From: a virus
DNA length: 64,000 nucleotides
IMG/VR virus record: IMGVR_UViG_3300020183_005033
Location: 58,437-122,436 of that record
Reading direction: 5' to 3' (one strand)
How positions within the stretch are numbered: position 1 is the first letter of the stretch; the number at the start of each line of letters is the position of its first letter. Below, one piece after another: positions 15,058 through 26,500 of the stretch. The notes below the pieces were generated by a model. The model saw only the letters and a program-made list of their open reading frames with translations, was not told the origin of the DNA and ran no database searches. The translations under genes were made by a program, and so were the position numbers.

Positions 15058-16950
15058 ATGAAAGTAAAATATGTAACAAACTCAACAAGATGGGACATAA
15101 TCTTATTTGATTATGTTGATGACGTTCCTGAGCCAACAACAAACCCAAATGTAAAAGTTTATAGCGGTAACAGAGGAGTTGTGTCAGTTGGTATTTCTCG
15201 CTCTAAAGCTTCTATACAAAATACTGCTAGTATTCAGGTGGTCGGTGACCTAAACGCCGCTTACTCAATTGGTAATTGGGTAATCATTAAATCAAAAGTT
15301 GGAAAATTTACAGAAAAAGAAGATTCTAGTTTTCCGGGAGTGTCGCCTCTTAAGGAAGGTATTATTCGTTTTGTTGGACAAATTACAACCATTGAAAATA
15401 CCTATGCGGTTCAAAGTTCTGGACTTTTGACCAAACAGGCAACCATTCATATTAGAGAGTGGTCAAGCTTGCTCAACATCCCTGTTAGAATTGATGCTTA
15501 TTCTTTTTCTAGCTTTTTCAATCAGACGAAGGAAGTGATAGGTCGTACTGACGTAATCTCCGCTGCATTAAAATCCCCTCAGATTAATGTAGGAGAGTTG
15601 GCTGGTAAACTAGTTGACCCCTTCATGGGAGCGGGTATGGTTTTGGCCATTATTGGCGGCCTAAATACAGACCCACAAACAGGTGCCAATCTTGGAGCAG
15701 AGCTAGGAGAATTTTCAAAGCTCATCAGTGTATCTAAATTAACATCTAGAATGCCCTGTGTCCCTAGAGAGCTTTTAGATTATCTAAAACTACCTAAATC
15801 AACTCAGACAAATAATGCTTTTTCTACAGGTTTTACAAACACGCTTTTAGGCGTTATGTACGCAAACACAACTTTTGAAGCCTCAAAAAAGGGAACGCTA
15901 GGGGGATATAGCGAAGAAAAACGTGACCCCAAGTCATTTAAGGGGTATTTTAAAAGTTATGACCAGCTTAAGTCAATGTTTTCTAATTATCAAGATAGGC
16001 CAGTAAATACAAACTTTTTTTCTACCCTGGGAAATGGCTCATCGGCCTGGAGTCTTATCCAAGAGCACATAGATACGACTTTTAATGAAGCGTTTACTGA
16101 TATTTGGTATTTTAAAACCGAATCAGGAGAGACAACGTCTTTACCCATGATTGTTTTAAGAGACAAACCTTTTGCCCTTAAAGCTTTTTTAACAGACCCA
16201 GACAATCAAATTAAGCACACAAAATGGACAGCTTTTGACGATTTGCCCAGAATCTTTGTAGATGATGCACATATTCAGGCTGTATCGACAACTAATACGT
16301 TTTTTACAAGTCCTAACTTTATTATGCCCGACATTCAGTCTGGTAATGTGGGGGCATCTAGACCGGATGACCCCGTAATTGCTTATACAAATGCAGCTCA
16401 TCGTATTGTAGACGAAGGCGCTATTGATAGATTTGGAACTATTGAACACTATTGGAATACTGTCTATAGTGCTCCAATTTCAAAAATAAAAGAAGCGGGA
16501 CAGGACGTTGTTTACACTCCTTGGTTTGAGGATACCAAAAAACTAATGTATTACTGGCACGCATTGAGTTACCGATTTGGTAATGCTCAGTTAGCCATGA
16601 AAGATAATGACTTGCCAATTATGGTTGGTTGTAATATGTCTTTTCCGATGGGCGAGAATGTTTTGTGCGGCCATGTGGAGTCAGTTCGCTGGAGTTTTAG
16701 TATTGCTATGGACGGAACGGCCTCAACATCAACAAGTGTTCAGTTGTCTTACTTGTGCAAGGTAAAAGACGATGGAGAACTGACTCTAATTGGCCCGGCA
16801 GGTTTTACAGACTTGTTTGACCCAGAACTTGCTGATCAGGATATTAAAGAAACATTTAAGTTTCCTGAATTTAAAGGAAAGGTTCCAGAGTTAGACAATT
16901 TAATGTCAAAATTAAAAGTACCTAAAATACCGAAAGTGCCGTTTTCATGA
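15058..16950 (+). CDS. probable baseplate hub protein (gp27/gpD-like)
   Basis: 630 aa, between tape measure and spike, the position of the hub in T4 (gp27) and P2 (gpD). The beginning has beta strands (WDIILFDYVDDV, VVSVGISRSKASIQN, IRFVGQITTIENTY) that resemble the first barrel of hub proteins. The middle is aromatic-rich and the C-terminus ends in Lys/Pro repeats (LKVPKIPKVPFS). The stop overlaps the start of the spike gene by 4 bp, as expected for partners that form one complex. Called from position and strand pattern. Confidence 0.65.
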   Translation: MKVKYVTNSTRWDIILFDYVDDVPEPTTNPNVKVYSGNRGVVSVGISRSKASIQNTASIQVVGDLNAAYSIGNWVIIKSKVGKFTEKEDSSFPGVSPLKEGIIRFVGQITTIENTYAVQSSGLLTKQATIHIREWSSLLNIPVRIDAYSFSSFFNQTKEVIGRTDVISAALKSPQINVGELAGKLVDPFMGAGMVLAIIGGLNTDPQTGANLGAELGEFSKLISVSKLTSRMPCVPRELLDYLKLPKSTQTNNAFSTGFTNTLLGVMYANTTFEASKKGTLGGYSEEKRDPKSFKGYFKSYDQLKSMFSNYQDRPVNTNFFSTLGNGSSAWSLIQEHIDTTFNEAFTDIWYFKTESGETTSLPMIVLRDKPFALKAFLTDPDNQIKHTKWTAFDDLPRIFVDDAHIQAVSTTNTFFTSPNFIMPDIQSGNVGASRPDDPVIAYTNAAHRIVDEGAIDRFGTIEHYWNTVYSAPISKIKEAGQDVVYTPWFEDTKKLMYYWHALSYRFGNAQLAMKDNDLPIMVGCNMSFPMGENVLCGHVESVRWSFSIAMDGTASTSTSVQLSYLCKVKDDGELTLIGPAGFTDLFDPELADQDIKETFKFPEFKGKVPELDNLMSKLKVPKIPKVPFS

Positions 16951-17819
16951 GTAATATACCTTACACTCCATCTATTTCTGTAGGTGAGATAGTCGCTGTT
17001 CAGGAGCCGACTTCCGATACAGATACTATATTAAAGTATCTTGTTAGAATTGAGATAACAAATGGTGCAAGCACTTTTGTCTCAAGTGTTATATCGTCAA
17101 CAGCTATTGGTGGCATTGCAGACGGTCTTAAGGTATACAGAAGACCAACCGTCGTAGATGGTAAATCTTATGCCGTAGACGACAAAACACCCTTCGGCGT
17201 TGGCGAGAGAGTTATTGTCGCCTTCATTAATAATGATATGCGACGTGGTGTAATTATTGGTGGATACAACAGAGTTATAGACCTTATTGAGCTTCCGGAA
17301 CCAGAAGAGAAGAAGCCTCAGATGAGGTTTCAGTATCTTGGTATGATTTTTGATATTGACACCAAGGGTCAGCTCACGATTACTCATACAGGTGCTCCCA
17401 AAATTACAAGTAGCCCAAAAGATGTGCCTAAAATTGATGAGAAAAAAGTCTCAACTCTAATATTTAAAGACGACTCTAGTTTTGTGTTTGTTGACGCCAA
17501 TAAACAGTCTATTAAAGTTGACTCAACTAATAAAAAAATTGAACTGACCTCAGACAAAGAAAAAGTCTCTATAGACCAAAAGGGCACCATCAAAGTCGAA
17601 GCTTCTAAACAGGTTATTGTCAAGGCTCCCAAGGTGGCTTTGGGTACGTCTTCGACGGAATTACTTGATTTAATTGATAAATTGTTAGAGGCACTTCAGA
17701 AAGCTGCACCTCAGCTAGTACAGACCGCGGTAGGCCCAGGAGCCATGGACCCTAATCTCATCTCAGCAATCGTAGAAACAAAGACAAGCCTTGCCAAAAT
17801 TAAAGGCAAGGTAGAATGA
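16947..17819 (+). CDS. baseplate central spike protein (gpV-like)
   Basis: 290 aa. Residues about 8-105 fit an OB-fold domain (YLVRIEITNG, GVGERVIVAFINNDMRRGVIIGG), typical of gpV/gp5-type spikes, including the GERV-VAF and RRGVIIGG turns. Residues 125-225 are short repeats alternating Lys, Val and Ser (SIKVDSTNKKIELTSD, TIKVEASKQVIVKAPK), the pattern of the trimeric beta-helix needle. The last 60 residues form a helix. The protein sits at the tip and pierces the outer membrane. No lysozyme domain is inserted, unlike T4 gp5. Confidence 0.82.
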   Translation: MSNIPYTPSISVGEIVAVQEPTSDTDTILKYLVRIEITNGASTFVSSVISSTAIGGIADGLKVYRRPTVVDGKSYAVDDKTPFGVGERVIVAFINNDMRRGVIIGGYNRVIDLIELPEPEEKKPQMRFQYLGMIFDIDTKGQLTITHTGAPKITSSPKDVPKIDEKKVSTLIFKDDSSFVFVDANKQSIKVDSTNKKIELTSDKEKVSIDQKGTIKVEASKQVIVKAPKVALGTSSTELLDLIDKLLEALQKAAPQLVQTAVGPGAMDPNLISAIVETKTSLAKIKGKVE

Positions 17820-17853
17820 ACCATGTCTCTTAAAATAGATATGGGGAGTAAAG

Positions 17854-18927
17854 ATGAACTTAAAGTCATTAATAAAACAAGGCGTTGATAAGCTAAAAAG
17901 CAAACTAGGCGCTAAGCCAAAAGACGACCCCAATTCAGTTGGCAAGTTACTTAAATCTGCCTATCCAGACAAAAGTGGCTTTTATACTGTTACAGCTGAA
18001 GATTGGTATAAAACCTATCCTTATAGATTCAAAATGATTATTAAAGGTAAGCCCACTTATTATTCGCTTCCTATTCCGCCAGAAGCTTTAAGCTATCAAA
18101 TGGTGTCGGCTTCTCAGCTTATCCCCACTCTTGGCGGAGTTGTTGAAGAAACATCTAAAACAGTCTTTTGGCAAATTGCTTTGTCAGGAACAACCGGAAT
18201 TGGAATTAGTCGTCCTTACACCGAAGATAAAGATATTTTGGATAAACCTGCGTCCGGTGAAAGCAACTTTAGAACAGTCTTAAAGGGTGGCCTACTTGCA
18301 AATACTTTTAACAAAGCCGTCAATGCAGTAGATGCCGTTAAGGGTGCTTGGGGACAAGGAGCTGAGGGTGCTGCTTTTGGTTTGTTGGAAGGATTGGCCT
18401 CAACAGCCCAAAGATACAACACGTCTGCCGTCCGAAATGCTATTCCGGAAGAGAGTACAGGCTCAAGACTCGCCAGCGCTGTCGGACTTGACTTTTCTCG
18501 CTTTCAAACTCTTAAGCCAAACGCAACTAATGGCTATGTTGAGATTCATCTTCTTCATTCTTTTTTGAACGCATATTCGCATCTTAAAGAAAATGATACA
18601 GAAAACGTAAGTCTTTATTTTGAATCACAAAAAGATAATATGCAATGGCAAGTCATCATAAAGAATTTTGCATTTCAGAAAAACGCAAATCAGCCTTATT
18701 TGTACAAATACAACATTGTGCTGCAAGGTTTTGACCTTAACCAAGTTGGCGGAACGGCCAGAGTCGCTGTAGATAGATTTGGAGCAGATGGTGACCTTGG
18801 AAGCGTTAGTTCGTTTACCTTAAGCGGCTCGCTGCAAAGAGCGAAAGCTCTTCAAAGAAAACTCGAAGGCGCTCAAAGCGTTGGCGGCTACGTCGGACTA
18901 ATTTCATCTAAACCACCAATTATTTAA
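17854..18927 (+). CDS. baseplate protein, 357 aa, unassigned
   Basis: Begins with a basic helix, then a strand-rich part (YPYRFKMIIKGKPTYYSLPIPPEALSYQ). A Gly/Ala-rich segment (about 145-190) follows, then a second strand-rich part (GYVEIHLLHSF, NMQWQVIIKNFAFQ, LYKYNIVLQGFDL). The PIPPEALS motif and a DxxQWQVIIK strand also occur in baseplate proteins near LysM or gp53-like genes of other large myophages, but I cannot fix a name. It lies between spike and gp25-like genes and uses a GGGGAG ribosome site. Confidence 0.6.
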   Translation: MNLKSLIKQGVDKLKSKLGAKPKDDPNSVGKLLKSAYPDKSGFYTVTAEDWYKTYPYRFKMIIKGKPTYYSLPIPPEALSYQMVSASQLIPTLGGVVEETSKTVFWQIALSGTTGIGISRPYTEDKDILDKPASGESNFRTVLKGGLLANTFNKAVNAVDAVKGAWGQGAEGAAFGLLEGLASTAQRYNTSAVRNAIPEESTGSRLASAVGLDFSRFQTLKPNATNGYVEIHLLHSFLNAYSHLKENDTENVSLYFESQKDNMQWQVIIKNFAFQKNANQPYLYKYNIVLQGFDLNQVGGTARVAVDRFGADGDLGSVSSFTLSGSLQRAKALQRKLEGAQSVGGYVGLISSKPPII

Positions 18928-18935
18928 GGTTTTCA

Positions 18936-20492
18936 ATGTTTTACACGTATTTGGATCAAGTAATGACCGACTATCTTGGATATGCTCAAGTATCCAAAAA
19001 TGCTCCGTTTGCTTTAGCCAATGTTCAGACTATCGCAATTAATAGGTGGGATTGGTTTGTTCAAAACTGGGAAAATAAACTAAAACCAGAATTTAATAAA
19101 AGTCTTCCTAAGTCTGATTTTTTTATTAATCTTCTTAAGGATTTAAATAACGAAATTGTTACGCAAAAATTATTTCCTACAACTAGCACCAACCCGTTTA
19201 TTAATTTAAACAAATTTATTAAATATAAGCCTATATTATCTTATATTTCCTTATCTGACATTTCTCTTACTCCCTCTGAGTCCTTAGTGCTTAAAGAGGA
19301 GCAAAAACGACTAGCTAATCTTTCTGTTTCAGACTTTAAAAATATGGCATATTTTTTACGCAGCAGTGCCGCAACAGCCGCACAAATCGTTGGTCTTGGT
19401 GACAATGATGGAGCCGCTGTACAAGGCTTTCCTATTACATCGGCTCAAAGGGGATACTCTCCTCAAGAGTTGGAGCAGATTGGCGATATTTTTGATTTAG
19501 CCGACGAAATTGATGGGATTATTTATTATCTTCAGCAGCAAACCGTTAAGCAACCTAACCTTTTGGCCGTTGCTAATAAAAACACAGACGCTGACTCTCA
19601 AGTTGTCTTTAATCAGTCGTATACGACAGCCGTCTCGCTCCCTTTTGTGGAATCCTTAGAGTATATGGCTGAGCAGTTTATGGGGTCAAAAGATTTTTGG
19701 TTTGAGATTGCAACGCTCAATAACCTTCAACCACCATATGTCGACAAAACGGGAACAAAAGAATATCTTTTGGGGCCAGGTACGCTCGCTTCTGTAAAGA
19801 TTTCCACTAATCGAGCAAATGAAGTAAAAGTTGGAACAAAAATTAAGATTGGTTCGTATACCGTAAGAGAAGAAACTCGGTCTGTTTTAAAGATCGTTAA
19901 GTTTGATGATGGCACGATGATTCTTTCTTTGTCCGGTGCAGCCAATCTGTCTAAGCTGAAGATTTCGGAAAAAGCATATGTCAAAATCTATAAACCACAG
20001 ACAGCAAACGAAGACTCCCTCCTTCTTATCCCCGTAGACGCAGAATCAGCCTTAATTGAAGGAAAGCAGCCGTCTCTCGATGTTCTGAAAAGGCTCGATA
20101 GGGCATTGCTAGACTTTGGCGTAGATGCTCGTCGAGATGAGAAAACAGGCGAGATTCAGATTGGCAAAAACGGTGATTTTGACATTATTTATGGAATGCC
20201 CGCCGTTCGTCAGGCAATTCATTCCCTAATGTCTACAAATATCGGTGAGTTACCGTTTCACCCGGACTACGGAATACCGTTTGCTAATTCAATTGGCGAG
20301 CGTTTTTACGGCAATGTTGAGCTGGCGGCAGCTTTTTCTGAGATATTACAAGAAGTTATATTATCTGACGGCAGGTATTCAGACGTTGTTGTTCAAGACT
20401 TAACAGTTACGGAAACATCTATCTCAATCAATATGATTGTGACCGTAGATGGCTCTAATGTCATAATTCCGTTAAGCTTTGTTTCAACGTAA
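18936..20492 (+). CDS. baseplate wedge protein: LysM-like segment fused to gp25-like domain
   Basis: 518 aa. Around residues 238-265 the sequence SLEYMAEQFMGSKDFWFEIATLNNL fits a LysM-like module as in gp53-type wedge proteins. The C-terminal 120 residues match the T4 gp25/gpW family: FDIIYGMPAVRQAIHSLMST, NIGELPFHPDYGIP, then helices and closing strands. gp25-like proteins join inner wedge and tail sheath at the baseplate, and usually stand alone at about 130 aa. Here the domain is fused to a long N-terminal part that may add the gp53 role. The next gene is the J-like wedge, as expected. Confidence 0.8.
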   Translation: MFYTYLDQVMTDYLGYAQVSKNAPFALANVQTIAINRWDWFVQNWENKLKPEFNKSLPKSDFFINLLKDLNNEIVTQKLFPTTSTNPFINLNKFIKYKPILSYISLSDISLTPSESLVLKEEQKRLANLSVSDFKNMAYFLRSSAATAAQIVGLGDNDGAAVQGFPITSAQRGYSPQELEQIGDIFDLADEIDGIIYYLQQQTVKQPNLLAVANKNTDADSQVVFNQSYTTAVSLPFVESLEYMAEQFMGSKDFWFEIATLNNLQPPYVDKTGTKEYLLGPGTLASVKISTNRANEVKVGTKIKIGSYTVREETRSVLKIVKFDDGTMILSLSGAANLSKLKISEKAYVKIYKPQTANEDSLLLIPVDAESALIEGKQPSLDVLKRLDRALLDFGVDARRDEKTGEIQIGKNGDFDIIYGMPAVRQAIHSLMSTNIGELPFHPDYGIPFANSIGERFYGNVELAAAFSEILQEVILSDGRYSDVVVQDLTVTETSISINMIVTVDGSNVIIPLSFVST

Positions 20493-20499
20493 ATTCTTC

Positions 20500-20528
20500 T
20501 TGAAAAATAACACAGTCCATCTTAAAAT
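20500..20528 (+). promoter_or_regulatory. sigma-70-type promoter
   Basis: TTGAAA (20500-20505), 17-bp spacer, TAAAAT (20523-20528) in the 70-bp gap before the giant baseplate gene. The same -35/-10 style is found at 42092 and 55583. Confidence 0.6.
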
Positions 20529-20562
20529 AAAGTCACCTGAATCTTATTGAGGAGTTGGGCGC

Positions 20563-23500
20563 GTGACAGTTACTATTAAATCCAAGGAGCAATTGCTGGG
20601 CACTTGGGTCAGAAGAATCAAGAATAATACTGATATTACTGACTTTCAAACAGGCGGCGCTCTTGTTACATTAATGGAAGCTGTCGCTCAACAGGTTTAT
20701 CAGGCGCAGCTATCCGTGCTAAAAGTGCTTGAAGTTACTGAAGTTGATAATCTTGTTGGCGAAAGACTCGATGATTTGGCCGAGTCTCTTAAAATTCCAA
20801 ATGGTCAGGGCGGAGTGGGTCGTCAAGCGGCTATTCAGGCTACCGGTACCGTAACGATTGGTTCTGAGTTTAAAAAAATATCAACTCGCGCTTATGCCGG
20901 CAGACCCGCTCCGTATGCAGGCTCAACAGTTCTTTATGTTCAAGATGCCTCAGAAATGTTTGCAGCCGCTCCGGTTAATGGAAAAGTTTATCTTGGTCGC
21001 AATACGGTTGATTCGTTTGAAGGACCTATTTTATATACGAGTATTTCTTCAACCGGAACGTATTGGATTATTAATCTTGCTGACCCTCTTACAAAAGATC
21101 ATCCCTATACCGACGAAATTGTGTTGGCGCAGGGAGGAGATAGAACTATCAACGCCTCTACCGTTGTACAGGTGCCAGCGTCCGCAGAGTCTCCTGCTAT
21201 TCAGCTTACGGTAGATGCGGCAGTCATTTTGCCAGACGGAGAGGATTCTGTTACTGTTTCCGTAACTTGCTCTCAGTTTGGCGTTACGGGGAATGTTGCT
21301 TCAGGTGCTGTTACAGAATTTTCCGCAAAACCTTTTGTTGGCGCCACTGTTATCAATAAGCAGCCATTCGTTAATGGTTTTGATACAGAATCAGACGCCT
21401 CTCTTCGTCAGCGAATTAAAGATTATCCAAATACACTTGCTCGTGGAACTGTTGGGGCGATTAATTCCGCACTCTTGACAGTTGTAGATGCCGACACCAA
21501 GAAAAAAGTTGTTTCAGCGTCTGTTATTCGCCCTTTAGAAAAAGGCGAACCAACAACGGTTTACGTTGACGACGGATCTCTACTTGAACCCGTTTTTCTT
21601 GGCCAGGACTATGAACTATTGCTAGCAAAGGCATCTGGATTAGAGCAAAGTTTTAGAACTGCTCAAGCTCCGGTGACTCCCGCCGTTGTAGCGGGCGCAC
21701 AGCAGGCTCCGTATGTGCTACAGGCGGGCATGTCCATTACGTTTCTTATTGATAATATTCCCTACGTATACACAATCGCCCCTTCAAATTACAAAGATTT
21801 GACTGCAGCTACAGCTTACGAAATTGTTCGTGATTTAAATTCAGACGCTGAAGGTATTCTTGATTTTCGCGTTACTGAAAATGGTACAAAAATCGTTGCG
21901 ATAGACAGAACAAATACTGCGGAAGAGATACGTGTAATTCCGGGCGAATTGCAAAGCGTATTGGGTTTCCCAACCGTAACTCAGCGGCCTATTTATTTGT
22001 ATAAAAACGGAATTTTGCAATCCTTCAAGGGAAAAACAGCAACAATTTCATCCAATCCTTTTTCAAATTGGTCTATTACCGGAGCTTCTTATACAGGACT
22101 ACAGGTAATCGTTGACGGCGTAGCTGTGGCCGTTGCTGATATTACCAATACAGACTTTTTGTCGCGTTTTGGCGTTGCTATGACTGCAGCAACTGCCGAA
22201 AACTGGCGAGAGGTTTTGCAAGCGAAAATTCCCGGCGTTACCGTAATCTTTCAAGATAATAGATTTATTATTAGTTCAAATAAAGAAAATAATTCCTCCA
22301 GTGAAATCACAATCAGCGCCGGCGGTTGGATTGGGCCAGCTTCTATTTTTTCTACAGAGCCAGAAGAAAGAACATCGGTAGGCGCCTCAAAGGATTATAC
22401 CTTTAATAGATATACCGGAGATATTCGCTTTATTTCGCGATTGCAGGCCGGAGATATTATTGAGATAGCTTCGGTTAATACTCGTGCATTTGTTAAGTCT
22501 ACGACCACATCTACTGGTCTGTATGATTTATCAAATGACTATCCTGGATTTGGTCAGTCTAAGTTTATTGTTGCTTTGGACGGTGACGTACAGGTTAAAA
22601 CAACGGGAAGCATTACGAACGGCTTAATCGAAGTTACAGAAATTGATTCAAGTGGTTTGACCGTATCTCTTCAAGATTATTTAGGAAATGGACTTTTTAT
22701 CAATGCCGAAATTAATGACTATATCTACTTAGCGGCAGTTAAGGAAACTGAAACTACTCCAATTTCTGGATTTTCTTCTTTTTCCGACGAAGCCATAGGT
22801 TTTTATAAAATTAAAAAAATTGTGCGCGGCACGGTTCCTGCAAACTCTGACACAATCGTCGTAGAGGTGTCTTCCTATCAGGCAGCGGCTGCTTTTATTC
22901 TTGGAGATAGGTACGACACTTCATATTTGGGTGCGCCAACATTTAAGTTATTCTCTTCCACCGTTGTCCCGCAAGTTGTATCGCTAGTTCCAACGGCAGC
23001 GGCAATAGTAGAGGAGGTGGCGAATCAAATTAACGAACAAATTGTCGGCGGCGTTGCGGAAAGAAGCTCCGGACAGTATTTCTTTTTAAGAACAAATACT
23101 TACACAGACGGACAGATTTCAATTATTGCAACTTTTGGAAAAGCGAACAATCTATTCACCTCGTCAGCTGGATCTGCTTTGCAATCTCACGTTGGATCGT
23201 CCTCCTCCGTGTATTTGGATGGTGGTTTCCCCGTTGTAGCAGAAACAGTTTTGCCTTCCGATCCCGCAGCCGGATATGCGGCTCGTGATTATTTAAAAGT
23301 TGCTCCAAACTATACAGAAGTAACACAAACAACAACCAACCCAATTGCTCAGGCTGCCTCCATTGTTAGTACCTATCCAGTTGGATTTCAGGAAACTTGG
23401 GTCACAGGAAAGCTGTCAGGATGGACAGGGCGCGTTTACAACACAGAAACAATTGCACCATTTGAAGGTTTTTTAAGAACAGATAGCGCAATTAAGCCAA

Positions 23501-26500
23501 TTGGCTCGGTGAATGTTACCTCGGAAACCCTGGACAGATATTCTAATATTTCCCTTAGGTTGCAAGATTTATCCATTACCCCCTTTGATAAATTCGTTGT
23601 TGAGATGGATTTAGATTCAGCCAACAAAACAATTACTTTGCCTTTATACAAAAAAGCTATTATTTCAGATGAGCAGCAGATTGCGATTTCTGGAAAAGGT
23701 CAAAAATTTCAATTTACTTTAAAAGATCCAGAAGATTTTGATAAAGAGTTTTTTGACGTTACAAGCCCATTTAGAGATTTTGATTTTAACGATTTTAAAG
23801 TAGTTGGTAAGTCAGTCGGTGTTTATAAGTTAAATAGCGCGGGTATGGGCTCGAATGAGCCGGCACTGGCTATTCGCTCTACTTCTTTTGGCGGCGCCAA
23901 TAGAGTTAAACTAAATGTTCTTTATCCCCAGTCTCCATCAAAGGGTGAAATTACAATTAGTCACTCAAATGTGTACGAAAATGAAGAGGTTCAGACTGTA
24001 GTTGTTGCAGAGATGGCGTCTCAAGCGGCCATTCCCTCTACAATTTTTAATTCCGGCACTTATAAAGTGACTAATTCGTCTACATCTAACAATCTTACAG
24101 ACATTACTTTGTCAACATTTCAGCCATCAATTACTGCAGTTGCTAAATTTGAATCACTTAGTCCTTCTTTTGGCTTTTCTTTTGGGGCACGTTCTGCAAA
24201 TTATCCGGGAGTGCTAGGAAATAGCATCGAACTCGTTATTCAAGATAGCGGTAAACTGGGCACAACGGCAGAATTAGTTCAAATGATCGCTCAGTCAACT
24301 AAAAAAGTAATTCTTGATTTAAGAGGTTCTGCCCCCACTAGCGCTCAGCTAGCCGCCGCGTTAAGTGTCAGTACATATTTAGAAACAGTAACCGAAACAG
24401 TCGTGGGAAGTGTCTTATCGCTCGTGAAGATTCCAAATACATATGGCTACATACCAGAAGTTTCGGCAAAAATTTCAAATCCATATTTTACCATTTCCTT
24501 CAATCAGGTGGACTACAGTCCGCGCTTACGCGGAGCTGCGGGCAATTCATGGTCATTTAAATGTATAAGCACTGGCACGGGTACACCAATTGTAACTATC
24601 AATACTGCTCAAAAAATAATCGAAGTTAATTTAAGAGGCTCTCGCCTTTTGTTAACCGACTTAGAGAATTTGCTTAATGGCTCGTCTGGTTTTAATGCCA
24701 ACATAATTAAAGTAGAGGTCTCAAGCGGAGACCAGTATTTAGCTCCGTTTGGCCCTTCTTTCTTCTCCGGTGGAGTAACCGTCTCCAATACAATTTATAC
24801 GTCAGATGGGGCAGATGAGACAAATGGTGTTTTTGATGGTTTGTATTTAGTCAACAATTTATTACAGGTCAACGGAACACAATCCACTGTTTCCATGCCA
24901 ATTGGGGTTTGGCCAATTGTTGATAAGCCGACTGCAGCGGAATTAACAATCCGTGTTCCTAATTACGTTGGCCTATCTTCGGCTACAGCAGTTAATACTA
25001 TTTTCAATGCTGCCAACTATCAGCTTCAGTCTTTTCCCGTCGAGGCAAAAACACTCAAAGATCTGGCAGATGCAATTAACGCCTATTTGCCAGAAACACC
25101 AGTCGTTACTGCAGCTATTTTGGGATTAGAAACCACCAACGCTCTTATGCCGGGAGGTGCTCAGATCCCTCGGGCTACGTATATTAATTACACAAACCCA
25201 AACGCCTTGCCTGGTACCGTTGATAGCTCAAGCTCAGCATTGTCATTCCATGCTTTTTGGGCAAATCGTTCAGAAGGTTGTTCGATTTATGATTATGATT
25301 TGCTTGGAAATGCAATTAAGTCGGTTGTCCAGTCAAATGATGCAATGTTCCCTAGCGGAAATGCTATTTTGGGTACGGCATATTCTTCGGTGGGCGAAGA
25401 GGTTTATCTTCTTCCAACAAATGCGGCTACTTTTAGTAGATGGGCAAATTTTGCGCCAGCTTCTTCGTTGCCAATTCAGGCTGATATTGTTCGAGCCGAA
25501 GGCGCTGCAAAAGTTCAAATTTCTTCAAAGCTTCGAGGAACAAAAGGATCTGTGTATCCAAAAGATACACTTGCAAATAATTATAAAACAGTCACACTTG
25601 AGGCCGCCTCAGCTGAGAATGGTTCGGTTTACTTTCCCCTGTTGGTATCGCAAACAAAACAGCTACCAAGAGGCTCAATCGTAAAAGTAAAGAATGCGCT
25701 TGTTTCTGAATTATTAAGGCCATTTAGGGTTGCCTCCCCTCTTGCAAACTTAACTCCGGCCAATACTGCAAACGAAAAGACTTGGTTCAGAACAGGAACA
25801 AATATTGTTTATGAGCAGGCCAGTTCAACACGTGGGCGATTGTATTTCTTGAGACACGGGCAGTCAGCTACAATTGGTAGCATTTCGGTGACCGACACTG
25901 AGCCATTAGCTTCAGGTACAGAAATTAATATTACGTACAATACTCCCTCTGTAGGCTTAGCGACTATTACTTGCTCAGCGGGAACGCTTTCGGCTCGAAT
26001 TGGCGATATGCTTTATATTCGTTCGGCGGGATTTCCTGCCGAAGTAAACTGCCCCGCTCTTGATAGCGGTCTAGTTATGAACAGCAGCCTTTATGATAAC
26101 CCCTATGGTCTAACAGGTTATGTGGGCTATCCAGTAGTTCAGGTCAATGACTCAACAAGCTGTTGCGTCATTGCTCCAAATTTGACTCAAAATCACACAC
26201 TTACCCTTGCCGCATCGACAGATCTTGTTTTTGTTCCTACTGTTTATACAGAAAAAAACATCAAGACACAGCATAAGGCGGGCTCACAAGGGGTCGAGGT
26301 TCTTGGAAATGTGGCAACTCAGGGAACCCATGCAGAGTCTATTTCGGGTGTTTGCTCATACGGAATCGTAAAAAAACTGTCAGATGGGTTTTCCGCCCTG
26401 ATTCTTTCTAACACCTCCGACGGCACAACGCCTCCAGATCGCTTAAACGACACAATGCTACTCGCAGAGTGCGGTGTAAATACCGACGATTATGTGTTTT

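Noticed and set aside
25157-25684. 175-codon frame inside the giant baseplate gene
   Set aside because: Out-of-frame shadow of beta-domain coding sequence, rich in Leu, Gln and Arg without pattern.
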